A DNA stretch of 64,000 nucleotides. Source: Actinomycetota bacterium. GTDB lineage: Bacteria; Actinomycetota; Thermoleophilia; Solirubrobacterales; Solirubrobacteraceae. Below are positions 46,798-55,733 of the stretch, piece by piece; positions within the stretch are counted from its first letter, which is position 1; each line of letters begins with the position of its first letter. The position numbers and the translations under genes are program-made. The DNA lies in contig VAWY01000025.1 of assembly GCA_005888335.1 (NCBI GenBank), forward strand, positions 40,392 to 104,391, given 5' to 3'. The notes under the pieces were generated by a model. That model saw only the letters and a program-made list of their open reading frames with translations. It was not told the origin of the DNA and made no database searches.

Positions 46798-48362
46798 CAC
46801 ACCTCCAGGCGTGACTCTTCGAGGTCGAGGTCGCGCTCGATGCGGTGCATGACCTCGTCGTTGATGCGGCCCTCGTTGCGCATCGAGACGATCGCGTCGC
46901 GCTGGGCGGAGAAGATCTCGTGCAGCAGGCGCTGGTAGGCGACCGAGCGCTCCTCGAAGCGCTCGCTCTCCGTGCCGTCCTCGGCGAAGCGCGACGCGAA
47001 ACGCCGGCGCCGGTAGTCGTAGAGCTGGCGCACCCGGTCGGCGGTCTCGTCGCGCACCCACTCCTCGACGCGCAGCTCGTCGACGCGCGCGATCGCCGCC
47101 TCGGCCGCCTTCATCCGCGCCTTGGACTCCTTGTAGGCCTCCTTGCCGTCCTCGCCGACGCCCAGCGCGCGAATGACGAACGGCAGGCTCAGCCCCTGCA
47201 CCAGCAGCGTCGAGGCGATCACGGCGTACGTGAGGAAGATGATGAGGTCGCGATCGCGCACCGCCAGCGGGATCGCGAGCGCGGCGGCGAGCGAGACCGC
47301 GCCGCGCATGCCCGTCCACGCGACCACGATGCTCTGCCCCCACGGCGGGGCGGGCTCGCGCTCGCGGAGGCGACGGGACAGCAGGCGGGGCAACCGGACC
47401 GTTGGGAAGACCCACAGGAAGCGCACCGCCATGACGGCAGCGCTCACGATGACGGCGTCGCGGACGAGCTCGCCCGCCGACTGCCCCTCGAGATGCGAGA
47501 GCACGTCGGGGAGGGCCAGGCCGACGAGCGTGAAGAGCGTGGCGTTGAGCAGGAACTGGAGGACCTCCCACACCGCGAAGGCCTGGATCCGGGTCGACGG
47601 CGAGATCAGCCGCGGCGAGCGCCAGCCGAGCCAGATCCCCGCCGTCACGGCCGCGAGCACCGCCGAGACGCCGAGCGCGTCGGCGGGCAGGTAGGCGAAG
47701 TACGGCGTGGCGATCGAGAGCGTGATCTCGGTCGGCGGGTCCTCGATGCGCGCTCGCACGGCGGCGACCACGTAGCCCACGGCGATGCCGATACCCACGC
47801 CCACGACCGCATTGAGCAGGAAGCGCCCCCCGGCCTCGGCTGCCGAGAACGATCCGCTGAGCGCGGCCGCCACGGCGAACTTGTAGGCGATCAGCGCGGT
47901 CGAGTCGTTGACCAGGCTCTCGCCCTCGACCACGCTGATGACCCTTCGAGGCGCCCCCACCCTGCGCGCGATCGCCGTCGCCGCGACCGGATCGGTCGGC
48001 GAGACGACGGCGCCGAGGACGAAGGCCGGCTCCCACGCCATGCCCGTCAGCCAGTGCGCGATCGCCGCCACGCCGACGGTCGTGAACAGCACGAGCCCGA
48101 CCGCCAGCATCGTGATCGGCCGCAGGTTGCGCTGCAGGTCGCGCAGGGAGGAGAAGAACGCGGCTGAGTAGAGCAGCGGCGGGAGGAGGATGAGCAGGAC
48201 GAGCTTCGGCTCGAGCACCAGGTGCGGGACGCCCGGGATGAAGCCCAGCCCGACGCCCCCGACGACGAGCAGGATCGGATACGGGATCCGCGTCACGTAG
48301 GCGGCGACCAGCAGCACCGCCACGCCGGCCAGCACCCCCGCGATGATGAGGTCGGTGTCCAT
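46797..48362 (-). CDS. CPA1-family Na+/H+ antiporter
   Basis: 521 residues with about 12 membrane helices in the first 400. The ion-binding motifs of CPA1 exchangers are seen: VLGAVVSPTDPVAATAIARR and VVEGESLVNDSTALIAYKF. The C-terminal ~120 residues form a charged cytoplasmic regulatory tail (RMKAAEAAIARVDELRVEEW... LHEIFSAQRDAIVSMRNEGR). It exchanges cytoplasmic Na+ or K+ for protons. ATG 48362 overlaps the ispF stop (TGATG), so it is tied to the isoprenoid genes by translation. Confidence 0.9.
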   Translation of the reverse strand: MDTDLIIAGVLAGVAVLLVAAYVTRIPYPILLVVGGVGLGFIPGVPHLVLEPKLVLLILLPPLLYSAAFFSSLRDLQRNLRPITMLAVGLVLFTTVGVAAIAHWLTGMAWEPAFVLGAVVSPTDPVAATAIARRVGAPRRVISVVEGESLVNDSTALIAYKFAVAAALSGSFSAAEAGGRFLLNAVVGVGIGIAVGYVVAAVRARIEDPPTEITLSIATPYFAYLPADALGVSAVLAAVTAGIWLGWRSPRLISPSTRIQAFAVWEVLQFLLNATLFTLVGLALPDVLSHLEGQSAGELVRDAVIVSAAVMAVRFLWVFPTVRLPRLLSRRLREREPAPPWGQSIVVAWTGMRGAVSLAAALAIPLAVRDRDLIIFLTYAVIASTLLVQGLSLPFVIRALGVGEDGKEAYKESKARMKAAEAAIARVDELRVEEWVRDETADRVRQLYDYRRRRFASRFAEDGTESERFEERSVAYQRLLHEIFSAQRDAIVSMRNEGRINDEVMHRIERDLDLEESRLEV

Positions 48363-48829
48363 CAGGCCTCCAGCGCGGCGACGGCCAGCGCCGCGGCGCC
48401 CTCGCCTCGACCCACGAAGCCCAGGCCCTCGCCGGTCGTCGCCTTGACGTTGACGCGCCGCTGGTCGAGCCCGATCGCCTCGGCCAGGCGCGCGCGCATC
48501 GCCGCGCGATGCGGCGCGACCTTGGGCCGCTCGAGCACGACCGTCGCGTCGACGTTGACCACCCGCAGGCCCTCGTCGCGGACCATGCCCGCGACCTCCC
48601 GCAGCAGCGCGATCGAGTCGGCGTCGCGCCAGCGCTCGTCGCTGTCCGGGAAGTGCTCGCCGATGTCGCCCAGGCCCGCCGCGCCGAGCATGGCGTCCAT
48701 GACCGCGTGGGTGAGCACGTCGGCGTCGGAGTGGCCGGCGAGGCCGAGGTCGTGCTCGATGCGCACCCCGCCGAGGATCAGCGCCCGCCCGGGGACGAGG
48801 CGATGCGTGTCGTAGCCCAGCCCGATCAC
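48362..48829 (-). CDS. ispF: 2-C-methyl-D-erythritol 2,4-cyclodiphosphate synthase
   Basis: 155 residues from GTG 48829. The metal site D-x-H is in GLGYDTHRL, with the third ligand in [31 protein letters not shown] and [19 protein letters not shown] are family motifs. It cyclises CDP-ME 2-phosphate in the MEP isoprenoid pathway as a trimer. It is co-translated with the PHP gene (GTGA) and the antiporter. The start gives the usual [10 protein letters not shown]-terminus. Confidence 0.95.
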   Translation of the reverse strand: MIGLGYDTHRLVPGRALILGGVRIEHDLGLAGHSDADVLTHAVMDAMLGAAGLGDIGEHFPDSDERWRDADSIALLREVAGMVRDEGLRVVNVDATVVLERPKVAPHRAAMRARLAEAIGLDQRRVNVKATTGEGLGFVGRGEGAAALAVAALEA

Positions 48830-49659
48830 GTCGCCCCGATCGGCTCGAGCCGGCGCCGCCGGCCCTCGAAGACGCACAGCTCCCCCACGCCCAGGCCGTC
48901 GAGCGCCTCGAGCGCCTCCTCGTAGCCGGCCCCCAGCTGGTCGGGCGTGTGCGCGTCGCTGGAGAGCGCGACCGGGCAGCCGGCCTCCAGGCACATCTCC
49001 AGGAACGGCAGCGCGGGGTAGAGCTCGCGCGCCGGCTTGCGCAGCCCGGCGGTGGAGACCTCGACGGCGATCCGCGAGTCGGCGATCCCGTCCATCGCGC
49101 GGTCGTAGAAGCGGCGCAGGTCGCCGTCGGGCCGTGGCCGCTCGGGACCCCAGACCTTCACGAGATCGGGGTGCGCGAGGACGTCGAACAGCCCGCTGCG
49201 CGCCGCCTCCCCGAGCAGCTCGAAGTAGCGCCGCCACACGCGGTCGGGCGAGTCGCCGCCGGTCCAGACGTCGTAGCGGTCGTAGTCGACGGCCCGGTCG
49301 CCGAGGAAGTGCACCGAGCCGACGACGTAGTCCCACTCGCGCGCCTCGAGCAGGTTGGCCATCCGGTCCTCGCGGCCGGGGATGAAGTCGGCCTCGATGC
49401 CGAGCCTCAGGTCGGTGTCCTCGCGCACGAACGCGCAGTAGGCGTCCAGGTCGTCGACGGCGTTCTCGCGCCACATCGGATGCTGCCAGACGTCGAGCGC
49501 GGCGGTGAAGCGGTACACGTGCTCGCTGACGCCGAGCTCGGCGATGCCGCGCTCGGCCGCCACCGTGCGGTAGCGCTCGGCGTTGGCGGGGGTGAAGTGA
49601 CGCTCGGCGGTCGCGCCCGGGTCGTCAGGGCGCAGGTGGACGTGGTAGTCGGTCAGCAA
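48826..49659 (-). CDS. PHP-family phosphoesterase, histidinol-phosphatase-like
   Basis: 277 residues. The PHP metal motifs are [13 protein letters not shown] (HxH), [10 protein letters not shown] (His), [15 protein letters not shown] (Glu), YVVGSVHFL (His), [13 protein letters not shown] (His) and [14 protein letters not shown] (DxH). This complete set predicts an active phosphoesterase; histidinol phosphatase is the nearest characterised group, but other sugar or nucleotide phosphates are possible. TTG 49659 lies 35 bases inside the ispD frame and is needed to keep the first HxH motif. It sits, unusually, between ispD and ispF. Confidence 0.8.
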   Translation of the reverse strand: MLTDYHVHLRPDDPGATAERHFTPANAERYRTVAAERGIAELGVSEHVYRFTAALDVWQHPMWRENAVDDLDAYCAFVREDTDLRLGIEADFIPGREDRMANLLEAREWDYVVGSVHFLGDRAVDYDRYDVWTGGDSPDRVWRRYFELLGEAARSGLFDVLAHPDLVKVWGPERPRPDGDLRRFYDRAMDGIADSRIAVEVSTAGLRKPARELYPALPFLEMCLEAGCPVALSSDAHTPDQLGAGYEEALEALDGLGVGELCVFEGRRRRLEPIGAT

Positions 49660-50281
49660 GGAGCAGCTCGGCCAGCTTCAGGTCCGTGGCGGTGGTGACC
49701 TTCAGGTTGCGCGCGCTGGACTCTACGACCCGCACGACGCCACCCCGGGCCTCCACGAGCCCGGCGTCGTCGGTCGCCCTGGCGAGGACCTCCGCCGGCT
49801 GGTCGAGCGCGTCCTCGAGGGCCGTGCGCCGGAAGGCCTGCGGCGTCTGCACCGCCCACAAGCGGGACCGGTCGAGCGTGCGCACCACGATGCCGTCCGC
49901 CGCCTCCTTCAGCGTATCGGTCACGGGGGCGGCGGCGATCACCGCGTCGACGCCCCCGTCGAGCGCCGCCAGGCAGCGCTCGACCAGGTCCGCGTCGACC
50001 AGCGGCCGGGCCGCGTCGTGCACGAGCACCGCGTCCGCCTCCCCGGCCGCGGCCAGCGCGTTGCGCACCGACTGCGAGCGCGAGTCGCCGCCCGCGACCG
50101 CGCCCGGGTACCGGACGCCCGGCGGGACCGCGACCACGACGCGCTCGACCGACGGGGCCGCTCGCAGCGCGTCCAGCGACCACTCGAGCATCGGCCGGCC
50201 GGCCAACATGACGAACGCCTTGGGCCCTCCGGCACCAAGGCGTTCGCCACGTCCGGCGGCCACAAGCAGGGCGACCGCCAA
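49625..50281 (-). CDS. ispD: 2-C-methyl-D-erythritol 4-phosphate cytidylyltransferase
   Basis: 218 residues from TTG 50281. The nucleotide-binding LLVAAGRGERLGAGGPKAFV, VLVHDAARPLVDADLVERCL, VTDTLKEA and WAVQTPQAFRRTAL plus NLKVTTATDLKLAE are the IspD signatures. It couples CTP to MEP in the isoprenoid pathway. It lies between carD and the PHP gene; ispF follows. The pathway enzymes are in one operon with a transcription regulator upstream. Confidence 0.94.
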   Translation of the reverse strand: MAVALLVAAGRGERLGAGGPKAFVMLAGRPMLEWSLDALRAAPSVERVVVAVPPGVRYPGAVAGGDSRSQSVRNALAAAGEADAVLVHDAARPLVDADLVERCLAALDGGVDAVIAAAPVTDTLKEAADGIVVRTLDRSRLWAVQTPQAFRRTALEDALDQPAEVLARATDDAGLVEARGGVVRVVESSARNLKVTTATDLKLAELLLADRLPRPPAP

Positions 50282-50302
50282 CGAGTCTCGGCTGACCGCT
50301 CG

Positions 50303-50887
50303 CTACTTGGCCGCCGCCGCGGTGATTCCCTTCTGCTCGGCCGAGCCGGCCAGCAGATCGTCGAGGTAGCCCTCAGCCGCGTCTTCGTCCTTGTCGAGCG
50401 CGTACATGAGCTCGGAGGCGAGGATCTTCTTCGCCCGCGTGAACATCTGCTTCTCGCCGGTCGAGAGTCCCTTCTCCCACTCGCGCAGCCCCAGGTTGCG
50501 GACGACCTCGGCGAGCTCGTAGATGTCGCCGGTCTTGATCTTGTCCCGGTTGTGCTTGAACCGGCGGTTCCAGTTCTTGGGCATCTCCGAGACGTCGTCG
50601 CGCAGGACGCCGAGGACCTTCTCGACGGTCTCCTCGTCGATGACGCGGCGCAGGCCGGCCACTGACGCGTTCTCACAGGGAACCATGACCGTCATGTCGT
50701 TGTGGAGGATCTTGATGGTGAGGTACTCGCGCTCCTCGCCGAAGATCTTCTTCATCTCCTTCTTGACGACCTTCCCGGCGCCGTGATGGGGGTAGACGAC
50801 GTTGTCGCCGAGATCGAACTCGATGTTCTCCACCTCGCGGTGGACGTCAAGGTCCTCGAGAAGCTCCTGTTCAGTGATATCGGTGAT
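50303..50887 (-). CDS. carD: CarD-family RNA polymerase-binding regulator, apparent ATC start
   Basis: About 194 residues. The N-terminal Tudor-like RNAP-interacting domain reads FDLGDNVVYPHHGAGKVVKK through LHNDMTVMVPCENASVAGLR. The C-terminal helical DNA-binding domain reads SEMPKNWNRRFKHNRDKIKT, then YELAEVVRNLGLREWEKGLS and a Trp-containing helix. CarD stabilises the promoter open complex at rRNA and other promoters. The first GTG (50833) has no good ribosome site and trims residues. A perfect AAGGAGG (50896-50902) lies 8 nt before an in-frame ATC (50887) that would give (M)TDITEQELLEDLDVHREVE, so ATC initiation is likely. Confidence 0.88.
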   Translation of the reverse strand: MTDITEQELLEDLDVHREVENIEFDLGDNVVYPHHGAGKVVKKEMKKIFGEEREYLTIKILHNDMTVMVPCENASVAGLRRVIDEETVEKVLGVLRDDVSEMPKNWNRRFKHNRDKIKTGDIYELAEVVRNLGLREWEKGLSTGEKQMFTRAKKILASELMYALDKDEDAAEGYLDDLLAGSAEQKGITAAAAK

Positions 50888-50935
50888 GGTTCGGTCCTCC
50901 TTGGGGGCGACAGCCTTGGCCTGGACGCCAGTGTC

Positions 50936-52048
50936 CTATGTCTGCAGGTAGCGGTCCACGAGGTTGATCTCCTGGAGACGGCGAAGGCCCTCGCGGATGT
51001 CCTTCGCCCTGATCTCGCCCACGCCCTCCACGGCCTCCAGCTCGGAGTCGGTGGCGGCCAGCATCTCGTCGAGCCCGCCGAAGTCGCGGACGATGTTCGA
51101 GACGACGATGCGCGGCAGGCGCGGGATCCGGCCGAGGATGCGGTAGCCCCTCGGCGAGACGGGATAGTCCAGCGTGTTGAGCTTGCGGTCGTAGCCGAGG
51201 ACCTCGGCGAGGCGGCCGAAGTCGAGCAGGTCCTGGTGCGGCAGGCGGCCGACCTGATCCAGCGCGGCGGCGAAGGCGTCGTCGGTGTTCTCGGCGAGGT
51301 AGTCGTGGACCAGCGCGGCCTTGTCGGCGGCGACGCCGACCATCGTCTCCTCGAGCTGCATCTCGATCAGGCGGCCCTCGGTCCCCAGCTCGACGATGTA
51401 GCGCTCGATCTCGACGGCCATGCGGGTGACGAGCTCCGCGCGCTGGAGCACGGTCAGGACGTCGTGCAGCGTGGCGCCGCCCTCGAACTCCAGCGCGGTC
51501 AGGCGCGTGGAGACCTGGTCGAGGCGGCTGCGGTACTTGTCCAGCGTGGCCAGCGCCTGGTTGGCCTTGGCCAGCACGACCGGGATCTCCTCGAGCATGT
51601 ACTTGGCCCCGTCGACGTAGAGCGAGACGACCTCGCGGCGCTGGGAGATCGCGACGACCAGCGAGTCGGTCTGCTTGGACACGCGCTCGGCGGTGCGCTC
51701 GCGCGTGCCGGTCTCGAGGCTGAGGATCGTCGGGTCCGGGATCAGCTGGACGTTGGCCGCCGCGATCTTCGTCGCGTTGGCGTTGAGAACGATCGCGCCG
51801 TCCATCTTCGCGAGCTGGAAGAGCAGCGGCGGCGTGTAGTCGACCTCGATCTTGATCCCGCCAGAGAACAGGAACGAGAGCTCGTCCGGCTCACCGATGA
51901 CCAGCAGCCCGCCGGTGCGCGCGTGCAGGATGTTGTCGATGCCCTCGCGCAGCGCTGTTCCGGGCGCGACCATCTCGAGGGCCTTGACGAGCCGGGGCTC
52001 CTGGCGCGCCTCGAGCTCTGTGAGCTCTTCCCCGGATCTCGCCGTCAT
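50936..52048 (-). CDS. disA: DisA, DNA-integrity scanning diadenylate cyclase (c-di-AMP synthase)
   Basis: 370 residues, the usual length. The DAC domain (about 1-140) has GTALREGIDNILHARTGGLL, the catalytic KMDGAIVL (DGA) and SLETGTRERTAERVSKQTD, in which the usual RHR triad reads RER. A long helical spine follows, and the C-terminal helix-hairpin-helix region (LDEMLAATDSELEAVEGVGE...RLQEINLVDRYLQ) binds branched DNA. It makes c-di-AMP from two ATP and stops at DNA lesions. The His to Glu change touches an ATP-phosphate-contacting position. ATG 52048 lies 8 nt after TAGAAT. Confidence 0.92.
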   Translation of the reverse strand: MTARSGEELTELEARQEPRLVKALEMVAPGTALREGIDNILHARTGGLLVIGEPDELSFLFSGGIKIEVDYTPPLLFQLAKMDGAIVLNANATKIAAANVQLIPDPTILSLETGTRERTAERVSKQTDSLVVAISQRREVVSLYVDGAKYMLEEIPVVLAKANQALATLDKYRSRLDQVSTRLTALEFEGGATLHDVLTVLQRAELVTRMAVEIERYIVELGTEGRLIEMQLEETMVGVAADKAALVHDYLAENTDDAFAAALDQVGRLPHQDLLDFGRLAEVLGYDRKLNTLDYPVSPRGYRILGRIPRLPRIVVSNIVRDFGGLDEMLAATDSELEAVEGVGEIRAKDIREGLRRLQEINLVDRYLQT

Positions 52049-52056
52049 TAGAGGGG

Positions 52057-52062
52057 ATTCTA
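52057..52062 (-). promoter_or_regulatory. -10 box for disA
   Basis: TAGAAT on the minus strand, 8 nt before ATG 52048. It is the best -10 consensus in the window and implies a leaderless disA transcript. Confidence 0.55.
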
Positions 52063-52192
52063 GCGGGGCGGCCGGTGTCCCCCGCGGTTTTCGAATCCGG
52101 TGCGTCGGCTGCCCGGCTGCCGGATGTTCACCGGTCCAGGGAGAAGTCTGCCCTTCCCGCGCGGCCGTTCCGCGGAATACGTTCGTTGCGTC

Positions 52193-53497
52193 ATGAACCG
52201 CGCGTTCTGCCGGAGCGCCGTCGTCGCGTGTGTCGTGACGGTCGCGGCCGGCGCCGCCGCCGCGACCGCCTCGGCCGCACAGCCACCGTGCCGCGAGCTC
52301 GTCCGGTTCAACCCCCTCAACTTCCCAACCACCCCCGCGGTGACCAACAGCCGGCTCCCGCTGATCCCGGGCTGGCAGCGCGTCTACGAGGGCCGCTCGA
52401 ACGTCAGCGGCCAGTCGCTGCCCCATCAGGTGACGTTCACGGTCACCGACCTCACGAAGGTGATCAACGGCGTGCGCACCGTGGTCGTCCACGACGTCGA
52501 CTTCACCAACGGGCAGCTCGCCGAGCAGGAGCTGTCCTTCTGGGCGCAGGACAACCAGGGCAACGTCTGGAACCTCGGCGAGTACCCCGAGGAGTGGTTC
52601 AACGGGCAGCTCAAGGGCGCGCCGAGCACGTGGATGGCCGGCCTCGACGGCGCCGTGCCCGGCATCCACATGCCGGTGCGGCTCCCCGAGCCCGACGAGG
52701 CGCCCTACCTCCAGGGCTACGTCCCGAGGATCAAGTTCCTCGACTGCGCGTCGACGTTCCAGACCGGCACGACCGTCTGCGTCCCGGTGAACTGCTTCCG
52801 AGGCGTCGTCATCACCGACGAGACGAGCCCGCTCGACCCCGAGAGCGGCCACCAGCGCAAGACCTACGCCGCGGGCGTCGGCATCATCGACATCGGCTTC
52901 GTCGACGACCCGCAGGGCGAGCGGCTGGTGCTCGCGCAGAACGCACAGCTCGCGCCAGACGCCCTGGCCGCCGTGCGCGCCACGGTGCTCGAGATGGACG
53001 TGCGCGGCTATGGCGTCAACCCCACGTACCGGCGCTCGGTGCCGATCGACGCGCCCGTGCAGCAGACCCCGGCGGCGACCGCGCCGGTCGCGCCCGTCGC
53101 CGAGGCGCCGTTCGAGGAGCGGCCGGCGCCGGACCGGCGAGCGACCGGCCGCGTCTCGCTCTCGCTGCGCCCCGGCGGGCGGCGCGTGAGCCGCTCCGGC
53201 CAAGCCGCCGTCCGCGTGGCCTGCGCGACCCCCGCGAACCGCGTCACGATCCGCCCCGGCCGCTGCCGCGGCACGCTCGACCTCGCCGTGCGCGGCACGG
53301 GAATCCGGGCTGGCGCGGCGCGCTTCTCTGTGCCCGGCGGCATGGAGCGCAACGTGCGCGTCGCGCTCACGCGCCGCGCGCTCGCGCTGCTGCGCCGCCG
53401 CCACCACCTGCCGCTCGTCGCGCGCACGCGCGGCGCGTTCGCCGGCGAGCGGTCGGTGGTGGCGCGGCTGTCGCTCACGATCACCGCACGACGATGA
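52193..53497 (+). CDS. secreted protein of unknown function
   Basis: 434 residues from ATG 52193. A signal peptide (CRSAVVACVVTVAAGAAAATASAA) is followed by a ~250-residue domain with paired cysteines (PPCREL, FLDCASTFQTGTTVCVPVNC). It contains RLPLIPGWQRVYEGRSNVSG, VTDLTKVINGVRTVVVHDVD and AELSFWAQD-like segments, reminiscent of secreted domains that handle hydrophobic or redox ligands. A Pro/Ala linker (AATAPVAPVAEAP) leads to an Arg-rich beta domain. I do not recognise the family. It ends 17 bases inside the convergent RTX gene. Confidence 0.7.
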   Translation: MNRAFCRSAVVACVVTVAAGAAAATASAAQPPCRELVRFNPLNFPTTPAVTNSRLPLIPGWQRVYEGRSNVSGQSLPHQVTFTVTDLTKVINGVRTVVVHDVDFTNGQLAEQELSFWAQDNQGNVWNLGEYPEEWFNGQLKGAPSTWMAGLDGAVPGIHMPVRLPEPDEAPYLQGYVPRIKFLDCASTFQTGTTVCVPVNCFRGVVITDETSPLDPESGHQRKTYAAGVGIIDIGFVDDPQGERLVLAQNAQLAPDALAAVRATVLEMDVRGYGVNPTYRRSVPIDAPVQQTPAATAPVAPVAEAPFEERPAPDRRATGRVSLSLRPGGRRVSRSGQAAVRVACATPANRVTIRPGRCRGTLDLAVRGTGIRAGAARFSVPGGMERNVRVALTRRALALLRRRHHLPLVARTRGAFAGERSVVARLSLTITARR

Positions 53498-55616
53498 TGG
53501 TCGAACGCGCGACCGTCAGGTTCCCGGCGAGGTCGCGGACCCCGACCTCGACGCGGTAGCGACCGGGCTTCGCCTTCGCGCCGCCGGCGCTGCGGCCGTT
53601 CCAGTTCACCACGACGGTGCCCGCCTCCTCGAGCTTGCGCGGGCCGAAGGTGCGCACGAACGCCCCGCGCCGGATCCTGACCCGGAACGTCGCGGCCTCG
53701 GGGACCGAGAAGCGGATCTGGGTCGAGCGCCGGCGACTGAGGTCGAGCCGCTTGCGGCTGATCCTCACCGAGCGCACCCTGGGCCGCGAGCGATCGATCG
53801 TGATCGTGCCCGTGCGAGCCGCCACCTGGTTGCCCGCGCTGTCCTTGCCGGTGAGCCGCCAGCGGTACGTCGCCGAGACGGCGTTGCGCCCCTCGCCGCT
53901 CACGCCGTTCCAGGCCGCCTTCATCGTCAGGCCCTCGCCCGCCTCCGAGAAGAGCACCGTCGTGCCGGAGAGGACGTCGAACGTCCACTGGGTCGACTCC
54001 GAGAAGCGGCCGCTGGCGATGAACTCGTCCAGGCGCCCGTCGCCGTTCGGCGAGAACCGGGTGGCGTTGACCTTGAAGGTGCTCAGCACCGGCGCGCTGA
54101 GGTCGGGCGTCGGCTGCGGGGTCGGGTTCAGCACCGGCCGGAGGTTCACGTTCTCGATGTCGGGCATCACGTTGTCGCCCTCGCCGGCGACGCCGTCGTT
54201 GGCCACGCCATCGCGGGTGACGGTGACGGGAAGCTCGCGCGACGTGTAGTCGACGGTGTCGATCCCCGCGCCGCCGTTCATGACGTCCGCGCCATTGCCC
54301 ACCTCGCCGGACTGGACGAACGTGTCGTTGCCGTCGTCGCCGTTCTCGGTGTCGTTGCCGAGGCCGCCGTCGATGGTGTCGTTCCCCGCGCCGCCGCTGA
54401 GGACGTTGTCGGCGGCGCTGCCGGTGAGCGTGTCGTCGAACTGGGTGCCGGTGACGTTCTCGATCTCCGAGAGCGTGTCAGCGCCGGCGCTGCCCGTGAC
54501 CTCGCCCGTTGCGAGGTCCGCGGAGATCCCGCCGCCCGCGATGTCCGAGTAGTCGGCGCGATCGACGCCCGCGCCGCCCGAGATGCCGTCGCCGCCGCCG
54601 CCGCCGTTCAGCGTGTCATTGCCGTCACCGCCGAACAGCCCGTCGTCGCCGGCCGACCCGAGCACCGTGTCGTCGCCGGCGTCACCGGACAACGTGTCGT
54701 TGCCGTCGCCGCCGTCCAGGCGATCGATGCCGTCGCCGCCGGCCACCGAGTCCTCGCCGGCATCGCCGAAGACCTGATCGTCGCCTGCGTCGCCCGACAT
54801 GTCGTCGGGGCCTGCACCGCCGTGCATGACGTCGTTGCCGCCGCCGCCGAACACCTTGTCCTCGCCGGCGCCGGCATCGATCGTGTCGTTGCCGTCGCCG
54901 CCGTCGAGGTGGTCGAGGCCATCGCCGGCCTGCAGGTCGTCGGCGCCGTCTCCGGCGAACAGCTGGTCGTCGCCGCCGCCGCCCAGGAGCTTGTCGTCCC
55001 CGGCCTCGGCGGTCAGCTGGTCGTTGCCGTCGCCGCCGTCGAGCGTGTCGCCGCCGTCCCCGCCGAAGATCACGTCGTCTCCGCCGGCGCCGGTGAGCGT
55101 GTCGTTCGCGGCCTCGCCGAACAGGGTGTCGTTGCCCTGGCCGCCGTCGAGGCCGTCGCCGTCGTCGCCGCCGAACAGCTGATCGTCGCCGGTGTCGCCC
55201 TGCAGGTCGTCGGCGCCCGCCTCGCCGAACAGCTGGTCGTTGCCGTCGTCACCGTGGATCTTGTCGGCGCCGTTGCCGCCGAAGACGGTGTCGTCGCCCG
55301 TTCCGCCGTGGATGGTGTCGGCGCCGTCGAAGCCGCAGATGACGTCGTGTCCGCCCTTGCCGTTGATGGTGTCGGCGCCGTTGGTGCCGAAGATGACGTC
55401 GTCGCCCTCGGTCGGGCTGTTGAAGCCGATGACGACGATCGTCGGGTCGCCGCCCGTCGGGTCGAGGGCGGTGCGGTCGATGACCTTGTCACCGCACCGG
55501 TCGTTGGCGGTCTGGGCGGGCGCGGACGCAATCCCGGACACCAGCAGGGCGACCACGAGCACGAGGGTGAGCGCGAGGGCCGCCCGTGCTTGCCTGCTTC
55601 CTTGCAGCGCGAACAT
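53481..55616 (-). CDS. secreted RTX (calcium-binding repeat) protein with Ig-like C-terminus
   Basis: 711 residues. After a signal peptide (LALTLVLVVALLVSGIASAPA) and a short cap, residues about 71-460 are RTX nonapeptides of the GGxGxDxLx type (for example GGDGNDTLNGG, GGAGNDTIDGG). They bind calcium and form a beta-roll. From about 500 a FlgD-like domain with FSPNGDGRLDE and AWNGVSGEGRNAVSATYRWR follows, and then a second beta domain. There is no type I secretion operon nearby, so Sec export is likely. A surface or matrix role is inferred. Confidence 0.88.
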   Translation of the reverse strand: MFALQGSRQARAALALTLVLVVALLVSGIASAPAQTANDRCGDKVIDRTALDPTGGDPTIVVIGFNSPTEGDDVIFGTNGADTINGKGGHDVICGFDGADTIHGGTGDDTVFGGNGADKIHGDDGNDQLFGEAGADDLQGDTGDDQLFGGDDGDGLDGGQGNDTLFGEAANDTLTGAGGDDVIFGGDGGDTLDGGDGNDQLTAEAGDDKLLGGGGDDQLFAGDGADDLQAGDGLDHLDGGDGNDTIDAGAGEDKVFGGGGNDVMHGGAGPDDMSGDAGDDQVFGDAGEDSVAGGDGIDRLDGGDGNDTLSGDAGDDTVLGSAGDDGLFGGDGNDTLNGGGGGDGISGGAGVDRADYSDIAGGGISADLATGEVTGSAGADTLSEIENVTGTQFDDTLTGSAADNVLSGGAGNDTIDGGLGNDTENGDDGNDTFVQSGEVGNGADVMNGGAGIDTVDYTSRELPVTVTRDGVANDGVAGEGDNVMPDIENVNLRPVLNPTPQPTPDLSAPVLSTFKVNATRFSPNGDGRLDEFIASGRFSESTQWTFDVLSGTTVLFSEAGEGLTMKAAWNGVSGEGRNAVSATYRWRLTGKDSAGNQVAARTGTITIDRSRPRVRSVRISRKRLDLSRRRSTQIRFSVPEAATFRVRIRRGAFVRTFGPRKLEEAGTVVVNWNGRSAGGAKAKPGRYRVEVGVRDLAGNLTVARSTIIVVR
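54240..55406 (-). repeat. RTX-encoding periodic repeats
   Basis: Imperfect repeats with a 27-bp period encode the calcium-binding nonapeptides of the RTX protein. They explain the repetitive DNA here; it is neither a CRISPR array nor a satellite. Confidence 0.85.
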
Positions 55617-55733
55617 CGAGACCTTCCGTGGAGGTGGGGGGCGGCTGCGCGATACCGCAGCCGCTCATACGCAATCTGCGCGAGTGTGCACGGCAGGTGT
55701 CAAGCGACGGTGACGTCGCGTGTCAAGCGCCGG

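Noticed and set aside
52080..52120. GGTTTTCGAATCC, resembling a tRNA T-arm
   Set aside because: The stem does not fit (loop too long) and no acceptor, D or anticodon arms are found around it.
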